Shown one piece after another: positions 18,642 to 26,414 of a DNA stretch of 64,000 nucleotides; within the stretch, counting starts at the first letter, position 1; each line of letters begins with the position of its first letter. A model generated the notes under the pieces. It saw only the letters and a list, made by a program, of their open reading frames with translations. It did no database searches and was not told the DNA's origin. The DNA comes from Rhodobacter sp. (GTDB taxonomy: Bacteria > Pseudomonadota > Alphaproteobacteria > Rhodobacterales > Rhodobacteraceae). Made by a program: the position numbers and the translations under genes. The stretch spans positions 62,001-126,000 of the forward strand of contig JAIYAE010000033.1 in the NCBI GenBank assembly GCA_027489175.1, read 5' to 3'.

Positions 18642-19175
18642 ATGCGCGCGCTTCTGGTCGGAAGTTTGATGGCACTGGCGGGTCTGGCGGCGGCGGCAGT
18701 GCCGGTGCAGGCCGCCGACCGCTTCACCTTTGCCTCGATCGACGGGGGCAAGATCGACCTTGCCGACTTCGCGGGCAAGCCGGTGCTGGTGGTCAACACC
18801 GCCTCGCTCTGCGGTTACGCCGGGCAGTTTGATGGCCTGCAGGCCCTGCACGAACGTTTTGGCCCCCAGGGCGTGCTGGTGCTTGCCGTCCCCTCGGACG
18901 ATTTCAACCAGGAACTCGCCGATGAGGCGGCGGTCAAGGAATACTGCGCCATGACCTTCGACCTGACCCTGCCGATGACCGAGATCACGCCCGTGCGCGG
19001 GCAGGCGGCGCATCCGTTCTACGCCTGGGTGCGCGAGGAGACCGGCTTCGCCCCGCGCTGGAACTTCAACAAGGTCCTCCTTGCCCCCGATGGCAGCATC
19101 GACGCCACCTTCGGGTCGGGGGTTGAGCCGGAATCCGACCAGATCGCTGGCCGGATCGAGGCGCTGTTGCAGTGA
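18642..19175 (+). CDS. Glutathione peroxidase, cysteine type, exported
   Basis: Reduces hydroperoxides with thiols. The 177-residue precursor has a signal peptide (about 1-24, PVQA-AD), so it probably acts in the periplasm. The active site is NTASLCGYAGQ with Cys57 in place of selenocysteine, the conserved Trp-Asn is in RWNFNKVLL, and SDDFNQE replaces the usual CNQFGGQE loop. The following deacetylase gene begins at a GTG overlapping its stop. Confidence 0.88.
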   Translation: MRALLVGSLMALAGLAAAAVPVQAADRFTFASIDGGKIDLADFAGKPVLVVNTASLCGYAGQFDGLQALHERFGPQGVLVLAVPSDDFNQELADEAAVKEYCAMTFDLTLPMTEITPVRGQAAHPFYAWVREETGFAPRWNFNKVLLAPDGSIDATFGSGVEPESDQIAGRIEALLQ

Positions 19176-20323
19176 ACGCCGCCCCCCCGCCTGCCCCTGC
19201 AGGCGTGGCCGCCCAGACCCTTGGCCCTCTGTTCATCGGGTCCGAAATCTATCGCGGCTCGTCCTACGGCCCGGCGCATCCCTTGCGCGTGCCGCGGGTG
19301 TCCACCGTGATGGACCTGTCCCGCGCATTGGGCTGGCTGCCCCCTGACCGGTTCCGCGCCAGCCCCTTTGCCAAGCCCGCGGCACTGACGCTTTGGCACG
19401 ACGCGGACTATATCGCCGCCCTGCAACAGGCCGAAGCGACGGGCGAAGCCACGCCAGACATGCGCCACCGCTTTCACCTTGGCACCCTGTCGAACCCGGT
19501 CTTCCCGCAGGTCTTCCGCCGCCCCGCCACCGGGGCAGGCGGCGTGATGCTGGCGGCCGAACTGCTTGCCGCCACGCCGGGCACCATCCATGTGCCGGGC
19601 GGGGGCACACACCACGGCTTGCCGGGCCGGGCGAACGGGTTTTGCTACCTCAATGACGTGGTCCTTGGGATCAAGGTCCTGCAGCGCGCGGGCCTCAAGC
19701 GCATCGTCTACATTGACCTTGACGCCCATCACTGCGACGGGGTCGAACTGGCCTTCACGGGTGACCCGGGCGTGCGGCTGATCTCGGTCCATGAAGAGGG
19801 GCGCTGGCCCTTTTCCGGCGCGCTGAGCGATGACGCCCAGGGCAGCGCCTTCAACCTGCCGGTCCCGAAAGGCTATAACGATACCGAGGCCCGCGCCGTG
19901 CTGGAGGGTCTGATCCTGCCCCGCACCGCCGAATTCCGCCCCGAGGCGATTGTGCTGCAATGTGGCGCCGACAGCCTGACCGAAGACCCGCTCTCGCGCC
20001 TGACCCTCTCCAACCGTGCTTACATTGAGGCTTTGCAGGCCATCGCCCCCCTCGCGCCCAGACTGCTCGTCCTGGGCGGCGGCGGCTACAATCCCTGGTC
20101 CGTCGGCCGCCTTTGGACGCTGATCTGGGGCACGCTCTCCGGCCAAGCGGTGCCCGACCGGCTGCCCCCGGACGCAACGGCGGTGCTGGCCGCCCTCAGC
20201 TGGCACGGCGGCGGTCGGCCCCCGCCTGACCCGGCACTCTTGTCCACGCTGATCGACCCGCCGCGCGAAGGCACCCTGCGCCCCGAAATCCGCGATCGGC
20301 TTGCTGTTCTGCGCCAGCGCTAG
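19172..20323 (+). CDS. Histone deacetylase-family (acetoin utilisation-like) amidohydrolase
   Basis: A zinc-dependent deacylase of the HDAC superfamily, 383 residues. The catalytic His pair is His147-His148 (GGTHHGLPGRANGFCYLND), the zinc ligands are Asp184, His186 (DLDAHHCDG) and Asp267 (QCGADSL), and the transition-state Tyr is in GGGGYNPW. The start is GTG at 19172, overlapping the glutathione peroxidase stop by four bases. In bacteria this family acts on acetylated polyamines or small amides; the substrate here is unknown. Confidence 0.88.
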   Translation: MNAAPPPAPAGVAAQTLGPLFIGSEIYRGSSYGPAHPLRVPRVSTVMDLSRALGWLPPDRFRASPFAKPAALTLWHDADYIAALQQAEATGEATPDMRHRFHLGTLSNPVFPQVFRRPATGAGGVMLAAELLAATPGTIHVPGGGTHHGLPGRANGFCYLNDVVLGIKVLQRAGLKRIVYIDLDAHHCDGVELAFTGDPGVRLISVHEEGRWPFSGALSDDAQGSAFNLPVPKGYNDTEARAVLEGLILPRTAEFRPEAIVLQCGADSLTEDPLSRLTLSNRAYIEALQAIAPLAPRLLVLGGGGYNPWSVGRLWTLIWGTLSGQAVPDRLPPDATAVLAALSWHGGGRPPPDPALLSTLIDPPREGTLRPEIRDRLAVLRQR

Positions 20324-20362
20324 TCCCGTCGTTCTGGGGCATATCCCACAGCAGTCCCGGTC

Positions 20363-20390
20363 CCGCCTGCTGGCATTTGGCGGCTTTTCC
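20363..20390 (+). terminator. Candidate terminator after the deacetylase gene
   Basis: CCGCC (20363-20367) pairs with GGCGG (20379-20383), followed by CTTTTCC. The short stem makes this only moderately convincing. Confidence 0.4.
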
Positions 20391-20497
20391 CCTTAATTGG
20401 CAGACCTTCGCCGTGTCAGGTGCGGGCTAAGGGGCCTGTGACTTGACAGCGCCCGGGCAAGCATGGTGCAGGTGCCCAACCAGAAGGAGAGCGACCC

Positions 20498-21526
20498 GTG
20501 AAGATTGCCAACCGTGAGATAGGACTGGGTCACCCGCCGCTTGTCATCGCCGAGATCGGGATCAACCACGGCGGCAGTCTGGCCGTGGCCAAGGAAATGG
20601 TCCGCCTTGCCGCTGGTGCGGGCTGCGAAATGATCAAGCACCAGACGCACATCATCGAAGATGAGATGACGGATGAGGCGAAGTCGATCTTCCCGCCCAA
20701 TGCCGATGTCTCGATCTGGCATGTGATGGAAAGCTGCGCGCTGTCCTTGGCCGATGAGGCAGAGCTGAAGCGCTACACCGAAAGTCTGGGGATGATCTGG
20801 ATCTCCACCCCCTTCAGCCGGGCGGCGGCGGATTTTCTAGAGACGCTGGACGTGCCCGCCTACAAGATCGGCTCGGGTGAGGCGGACAACCTGCCGCTGA
20901 TCCGGCACATCGCCCGCAAGGGCAAGCCGGTGATCATGTCCACTGGCATGCAAACCATTGAAACCATTCGCGATTCGGTCGATATTCTGGACGCCGCGGG
21001 CATCGAGTATGCCCTTATGGAATGCACCAACCTTTATCCCAGCCCGGCCGAGATCGTCTCGCTGCGCGGCGTGACCGACCTGCGCAATGCCTTCCCCAAG
21101 GCGGTCGTTGGGTTTTCCGACCATTCCATCGGCCCGGAAATGGCCCTTGCGTCGGTGGCGCTTGGCGCCTGCATCCTTGAACGCCATTACACCGACACGC
21201 GCTATCGCAAGGGCCCCGACATCATCAACTCGATGGACCCGGCCGAACTGCGCCTCCTGATCGACCGGTCGAAGGAAATCTGGATCGCCGCGAACAACCC
21301 CAAACAGCGCACCGCGCCCGAGGAAGACGTCTACCGCTTCGCCCGCGGTTCGGTTGTGGCCGACAAGGACCTGCCCGCCGGCCATGTGATCACCGAAGCC
21401 GACATCTGGGCCCGTCGTCCCGGCTCGGGCGAAATTCCGGCCTATGACTTTGACAAGCTGCTTGGCAAACGCCTGACCCGCGCCGTCACGCGCAACACGC
21501 AACTGAAATGGGGGGATCTGGGGTGA
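20498..21526 (+). CDS. neuB: N-acetylneuraminate/nonulosonate synthase (NeuB family)
   Basis: Condenses phosphoenolpyruvate with an N-acylated hexosamine to a nonulosonic acid (sialic-acid type). The 342-residue protein has the NeuB TIM barrel (IAEIGINHGG, MIKHQTHIIEDEM, FSRAAADFLE, YKIGSGE, STGMQT, GFSDHSIG) and a C-terminal SAF/antifreeze-like domain (FARGSVVADKDLPAGHVI). It is closest in flavour to Campylobacter NeuB1. No neuA or neuC is adjacent. It leads a run of polysaccharide genes coupled by overlaps. Confidence 0.88.
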   Translation: MKIANREIGLGHPPLVIAEIGINHGGSLAVAKEMVRLAAGAGCEMIKHQTHIIEDEMTDEAKSIFPPNADVSIWHVMESCALSLADEAELKRYTESLGMIWISTPFSRAAADFLETLDVPAYKIGSGEADNLPLIRHIARKGKPVIMSTGMQTIETIRDSVDILDAAGIEYALMECTNLYPSPAEIVSLRGVTDLRNAFPKAVVGFSDHSIGPEMALASVALGACILERHYTDTRYRKGPDIINSMDPAELRLLIDRSKEIWIAANNPKQRTAPEEDVYRFARGSVVADKDLPAGHVITEADIWARRPGSGEIPAYDFDKLLGKRLTRAVTRNTQLKWGDLG

Positions 21527-22602
21527 TCCCAGCCTGGAAACTCAGGCGCGAACTCGGCCGCTTGGGGCAGCAGCTCCGCGCGGTGCCCGAGGCCGTCTGG
21601 GAACCTTTGGTGCAGCGCCTGCATGACCAGAAGCTTGCCAAGGGCTTTCCAACCCTCGACGGCGATCAGCCCCTTGGCCCCAAGGTCGCGCTGATCCTGT
21701 GCTGGCAGCCGCAGGGCCTTGCGCCCTCATTCCATGACAAGCTGCGGCATCTGGTCGACAGCGGCTATGCGCCTTTCGTGGTGTCGAACGCGCCTTTTTC
21801 GGCGGTGGACAGGCAGACCCTCAAACCGCTGATCTGGCGCGCGGTGGAACGGCCGAACTTCGGCTATGATTTCGGCGGCTACCGGGACGGGTTGATCCTC
21901 TTGCGGCAATGGGCCGTGCATCCCGACCGGCTGGTGATCCTGAACGACAGCGTCTGGTTCCCGCTCTGGCCGGGCGATCTGACCCTGCAACGCGCCGAGG
22001 CTTCGGCCTTTGACGTGGTTGGAACCATCCTGCGCCAGCGCGACGACATCATGTTCCTCGAATCCTACTTCTTCTCGATCCGCGGCCCGGTGCTTGACCA
22101 CCCCGGGTTTCGCGCGTTCTGGGATGGCCTCCGGCTGACCTCGAACAAGTACAAGGTCATCCGCCGGGGGGAGCGCGGCTTTGGCCTTGCGCTGCGGCGG
22201 GCGGGCATCGCCATGGGGCCGCTCTTTTCCTCGGACCAACTCTCGCGCCTGTTCGAGACGGCGGATGAACCCGACCTGCGGCAATACCTTGCCCGCATCG
22301 CCACCGTCGACCCGGAGGAGCTGGCCGAGGCCGCCGCCCTGTCCGCCGCACCCTCCAGCCCCGACTGGGTGCAGAACGCGCGCGGCTTCGTGGCCCGCGT
22401 CCTGAAACGCGCCCAGCCCTACAGCGCTTTTCCCGTAGCCGCCGCCGGGCGTCTGGGCTACCCCATGCTGAAGAAAAGCGCCGAGCCGGTGAACGTTCAC
22501 TGGCGTGCCTCTTTCCTGCGGGCGGTGGATGACGGCATCTTGCCTGCGCCCTTGCCCTCGGTCCTGGCTGAGGCGCGCGAACGGACGGAAAACAAAAGCT
22601 GA
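21523..22602 (+). CDS. RgpF-like (rhamnan synthesis F) glycan protein 1
   Basis: A 359-residue protein with the rhamnan-synthesis-F fold signatures: VALILCWQPQG, FVVSNAPFS, RPNFGYDFGGYRDGL and LVILNDSVWFPL. In streptococci RgpF takes part in rhamnose-glucose polysaccharide assembly. The start is GTG at 21523, overlapping the neuB stop and preceded by GGGGGGA. It is paralogous to the next gene, with which it shares a TGATG junction. Confidence 0.78.
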   Translation: MIPAWKLRRELGRLGQQLRAVPEAVWEPLVQRLHDQKLAKGFPTLDGDQPLGPKVALILCWQPQGLAPSFHDKLRHLVDSGYAPFVVSNAPFSAVDRQTLKPLIWRAVERPNFGYDFGGYRDGLILLRQWAVHPDRLVILNDSVWFPLWPGDLTLQRAEASAFDVVGTILRQRDDIMFLESYFFSIRGPVLDHPGFRAFWDGLRLTSNKYKVIRRGERGFGLALRRAGIAMGPLFSSDQLSRLFETADEPDLRQYLARIATVDPEELAEAAALSAAPSSPDWVQNARGFVARVLKRAQPYSAFPVAAAGRLGYPMLKKSAEPVNVHWRASFLRAVDDGILPAPLPSVLAEARERTENKS

Positions 22603-23777
22603 TGGCGCTGCCGCCTGCCTGGAAAGTCAAACGCGAACTGCGCCGGGTCTATGAAAAGGCCAAGGGCGCGCTGGCCCTGCACCCCGCCAACCCCTTGCGC
22701 CAATTGCCCGACCGCTTGCGCCAGTCCCACCATGACCGCAACCTGCACCGCCTGTTGCGCGAAACCCCCGGCGCGCGGCCGCTGACCGCCCGGGTGGCGG
22801 TCTTCGTCCTTTTCCAGCCCAAGGGCATTGCCGGTTCGACCTTCCTGACCCTCGACCACCTGACCCAGGAAGGGTGGAGCACCCTCGTCATCTCCAACGC
22901 CCCCCTGACCGAGGCCGACCGCACCCGCCTTGCCGCCGCCAGCGGCCATGTGATCGAACGCCCGAACACCGGCTACGACTTCGGCGCCTACCGCGAGGGC
23001 TGGCGCTGGCTCCATCGTCACGGCCACGCGCTGGACCGGCTGATCCTGATGAACGACAGCACCTGGTTCCCCCTGCGGATGACCGATGACAGCCTCCGCC
23101 GGATGGAGGCGCTGAACGCCGATCTGGCCGGGCATATCTACAAGCACACCTCGGGTTACCGCGACCACATTGAATCTCATCTTCTTATGTTCGGACCCCG
23201 GGCCTTGGCGCACCCGGCGATTCAGGCCTTTTGGGCCGACTACCTGATGACGGACTCGCGGTTGAACACGATCCTTTCTGGCGAAGTCGGTATCGCTCAG
23301 GCGGGACTTGCTGCAGGCCTAAGCGTCAAGGGACTGATTGGTCGCGATATCCTGATCGCGCATCTTGCTGGGCTGTCGGACAAGGCCTTGCTGGACAGTT
23401 TGCGCGATCTGGCTCTCAGCACGATCGCAGCGCGAAACCAACGGGACGCCTGGCTGGCAGCGGCCGACCTGGGCCAGCCCTGGCGGGATGCGTTTCTTTC
23501 CTGGACCTACGATGAGCTGACGACCTCGCGCGAACATTTTGTGTCGGCATCCTTCATCTTGCCTGCGGTTCAGCTTGGCGGAATGGGGTTTTTGAAGAAA
23601 TCTGCCGACCGCCGGTTCCATTTTGGTCGCCTTGCCATGCTGCAAGCCATCGAAAAGGGGCACCTTCCACCGATGGATGCCGTGGTGGCGGCGGAAGTGG
23701 CGGCGGCGACAAAGATCTGGAAACCGCCCTATGATTGGCAGGCCAACCCGACCGAAACCGCGATCACGTCTCTTTGA
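22602..23777 (+). CDS. RgpF-like (rhamnan synthesis F) glycan protein 2
   Basis: A 391-residue paralogue of the preceding gene, with VAVFVLFQPKG, LVISNAPLTE, RPNTGYDFGAYREGW, LILMNDSTWFPL and a shared GFLKKSADRRFHF segment near the C-terminus. The DNA from about 23,230 to the end is visibly less GC-rich than the first half of the gene, which may mark a recombination boundary. Probably glycosyl transfer or assembly of a surface polysaccharide. Confidence 0.78.
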   Translation: MALPPAWKVKRELRRVYEKAKGALALHPANPLRQLPDRLRQSHHDRNLHRLLRETPGARPLTARVAVFVLFQPKGIAGSTFLTLDHLTQEGWSTLVISNAPLTEADRTRLAAASGHVIERPNTGYDFGAYREGWRWLHRHGHALDRLILMNDSTWFPLRMTDDSLRRMEALNADLAGHIYKHTSGYRDHIESHLLMFGPRALAHPAIQAFWADYLMTDSRLNTILSGEVGIAQAGLAAGLSVKGLIGRDILIAHLAGLSDKALLDSLRDLALSTIAARNQRDAWLAAADLGQPWRDAFLSWTYDELTTSREHFVSASFILPAVQLGGMGFLKKSADRRFHFGRLAMLQAIEKGHLPPMDAVVAAEVAAATKIWKPPYDWQANPTETAITSL

Positions 23778-23852
23778 CATTGACCGCGCGGGTCTGACCA
23801 GACATGGAACGCTGCCTGTTGGACTTTGCGTCAGTCAACTCGGGTCTGACTT

Positions 23853-25298
23853 ATGGATGAGCATCAGATGAACAAGTCTGCCATGGAAGAGACGGCCACG
23901 ACCGATGCCACCCCGTCGAAAGAGGGCGATGCCGCAGGTATTCTGGCCCGCAATCTTGCGCAGATGATGGTCGATCAGGCGGCCTCGCCTTGGGCGACAC
24001 TTGTCGCGCATATCAAACTGGCCTTGCTGCAAGGTGCTGCGCGCCTTCCGGGTCTGACGCAGAAAAGACGCGAGAAACTGAAGCGCCAGATTGCAAAGCG
24101 TGATCCGGCCCGGTTTCTGTCCGTCGCCATGCACGCTGACCGTCAGGCCGGCGCTTCTGGTGTGGCGGTGCAAATGCCCACGGCCCAACCCCTCGCTGCC
24201 CCCGACTTCAAACCCTACGACCCTGCACTTCCCGACCCCAGCCCCGATGTCCGCGCCATCGCGTTTTACCTGCCGCAGTTCCACCCGTTCCCCGAGAATG
24301 ACGCCTGGTGGGGCAAGGGCTTTACCGAATGGACGAATGTCGGAAAGGCCCGCCCCCTCTTTCCCGGCCATTACCAGCCGCATTGCCCGATCCATCTTGG
24401 CTACTATGACCTCCGCCTGCCCGAGGTGATGGTCGAACAGGCCCGCATCGCCCGCCAATATGCGATCAGCGGCTTTGCCTATCATTTCTACTGGTTCGCC
24501 GGGAAAACCCTGATGGAGCATCCCTTGCGCACCATGCTGGGCAATCCGGCCGTGGACATGCCGTTCTTCCTCAGCTGGGCCAATGAAAACTGGACCCGCC
24601 GCTGGGATGGCCGGGATGAGGCCGTGCTGATCAAGCAGAACTACTCGCCCGACGACACCCGCGCAATGATGCGCCATATCAGCGAGTATATGCGCGATCC
24701 GCGCTACATCCGCGTGAACGGTCGCGCGGTGTTTTCCGTCTACCGGCCGCGCCAGATACCCGATCTGGCGGCAACGGTTGACATCTGGCGCGATGAGGCG
24801 CGGCGTCAGGGTGTGGGGGAGCTTTACCTGATCGGCATCCAGCGCAGCTTGGCCGAGGACCACCGCCAGGACGGCTTTGACGCCAACCTCGAATTCACTC
24901 CCCACGGGATCGAGGTGACCGAGCTTTCCGCCCTTCTGCCGCTCGACCACAGCGTATTTCGCGGCAAGGTGCATGACTATGACGCATCGGTCGCGGTGGC
25001 CCTCGCGCAAGAGGATGCAGGCCTTGCCCGGCACCGCTGTGCCATGCTGGGCTGGGACAACACCGCCCGCTCACCCGACCGCGCGACGATCCATCTCGAT
25101 TTCAAGATAAAGACCTACCAGGATTGGGTGACCGAACTTTGCCGCCGCGCGCGCAGCGATGCCTGGCGCAGCCCGGATGAACGCCTGGTCTTCATCAACG
25201 CCTGGAACGAATGGGCCGAAGGCACGCATCTGGAACCCGACCAGCGCTACGGCTTTGCCTATCTTGATGCCACGCGGCAGGCGGTCCTTGGTCCCTAA
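23853..25298 (+). CDS. WbsX/GH99-like glycan protein
   Basis: A 481-residue protein. After ~130 variable residues comes the WbsX-type (GH99-like) domain: AIAFYLPQFHPFPENDAWWGK, GFTEWTNV, GHYQPHCPIHLGYYDL, FAYHFYWF, NENWTRRWDG and the closing INAWNEWAEGTHLEPDQRYG. Such proteins are frequent in O-antigen and capsule loci and may cleave or transfer mannose-type sugars. It has its own 75-base leader after the RgpF pair. Confidence 0.82.
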   Translation: MDEHQMNKSAMEETATTDATPSKEGDAAGILARNLAQMMVDQAASPWATLVAHIKLALLQGAARLPGLTQKRREKLKRQIAKRDPARFLSVAMHADRQAGASGVAVQMPTAQPLAAPDFKPYDPALPDPSPDVRAIAFYLPQFHPFPENDAWWGKGFTEWTNVGKARPLFPGHYQPHCPIHLGYYDLRLPEVMVEQARIARQYAISGFAYHFYWFAGKTLMEHPLRTMLGNPAVDMPFFLSWANENWTRRWDGRDEAVLIKQNYSPDDTRAMMRHISEYMRDPRYIRVNGRAVFSVYRPRQIPDLAATVDIWRDEARRQGVGELYLIGIQRSLAEDHRQDGFDANLEFTPHGIEVTELSALLPLDHSVFRGKVHDYDASVAVALAQEDAGLARHRCAMLGWDNTARSPDRATIHLDFKIKTYQDWVTELCRRARSDAWRSPDERLVFINAWNEWAEGTHLEPDQRYGFAYLDATRQAVLGP

Positions 25299-25379
25299 GG
25301 CCGCCGGTGGCGCGCTGCCTCCCTTGAGTTTCGCCCCCGGTCCCCCTACACCTGATCGGCGGCAACAAGGACCAAACCC

Positions 25380-26414
25380 ATGCGTATTCACTCGGACCTC
25401 GCGGACACCATCGGCAACACGCCGCTTCTGAAGCTGCACAAGGCGTCCGAGCTGACCGGCTGCACCATTCTGGGCAAGGCCGAATTTATGAACCCCGGCC
25501 AGTCGGTCAAGGACCGGGCGGCGCTTTACATCATCAAGGATGCCATCGCGAAGGGCCAGCTGAAGCCGGGCGGCACGATTGTCGAAGGCACGGCGGGCAA
25601 CACCGGGATCGGGCTTGCGCTGGTGGGGGCCAGCATGGGCTTCCGCACCGTGATCGTGATCCCGGAAACCCAAAGCCAGGAAAAGAAGGACATGCTGCGC
25701 CTTGCCGGGGCAGAACTTGTGCAGGTCCCGGCCGCCCCCTACCGCAACCCCAACAACTATGTCCGCTATTCCGGCCGCCTGGCCGAGGCCTTGGCGAAGA
25801 CCGAACCGAATGGCGCGATCTGGGCCAACCAGTTCGACAACGTGGCGAACCGCCAAGCCCATATCGAAATGACCGGCCCGGAAATCTGGGACCAGACCGG
25901 CGGCAAGGTGGACGGCTTCATCTGCGCCGTGGGCTCTGGCGGCACACTGGCCGGTGTCGGCATGGCCCTGCAGCCGAAGGGTGTGAAGATCGGTCTCGCC
26001 GACCCCGAAGGTGCCGCCCTCCACGCCTTCTACACCACCGGCAAGCTGGAGGCCCCCGGCTCTTCGATCACCGAAGGCATCGGGCAGGGCCGCATCACCG
26101 CGAACCTCGAAGGCTTCACCCCCGATTTCAGCTACCGCATCCCCGATGCCGAGGCGCTGCCCATCGTCTTTGACCTTCTGCAGGACGAAGGCCTTTGCAT
26201 GGGCGGCTCGACGGGCATCAACATCGCCGGCGCCATCCGCATGGCCCGCGACATGGGACCGGGCAAGACCATCGTCACCATCCTTTGCGACTACGGCAGC
26301 CGCTATCAGTCCAAGGTCTACAACCCCACCTTCCTGCGCGAAAAGGGCCTGCCGGTGCCCGACTGGCTGGACCGCCCGGCCCGGCCGATTCCGGCGGTGT
26401 TTGAAGACGCATGA
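25380..26414 (+). CDS. cysK: Cysteine synthase A (O-acetylserine sulfhydrylase)
   Basis: Makes L-cysteine from O-acetylserine and sulfide with PLP. The 344-residue protein has the PLP Lys44 (NPGQSVKDRAALY), the asparagine loop EGTAGNTGIGLA and the phosphate loop GSGGTLAGV. It is somewhat longer than E. coli CysK, with a C-terminal extension (YNPTFLREKGLPVPDWLD). The mscS-type gene starts four bases inside its end (ATGA). Confidence 0.93.
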   Translation: MRIHSDLADTIGNTPLLKLHKASELTGCTILGKAEFMNPGQSVKDRAALYIIKDAIAKGQLKPGGTIVEGTAGNTGIGLALVGASMGFRTVIVIPETQSQEKKDMLRLAGAELVQVPAAPYRNPNNYVRYSGRLAEALAKTEPNGAIWANQFDNVANRQAHIEMTGPEIWDQTGGKVDGFICAVGSGGTLAGVGMALQPKGVKIGLADPEGAALHAFYTTGKLEAPGSSITEGIGQGRITANLEGFTPDFSYRIPDAEALPIVFDLLQDEGLCMGGSTGINIAGAIRMARDMGPGKTIVTILCDYGSRYQSKVYNPTFLREKGLPVPDWLDRPARPIPAVFEDA

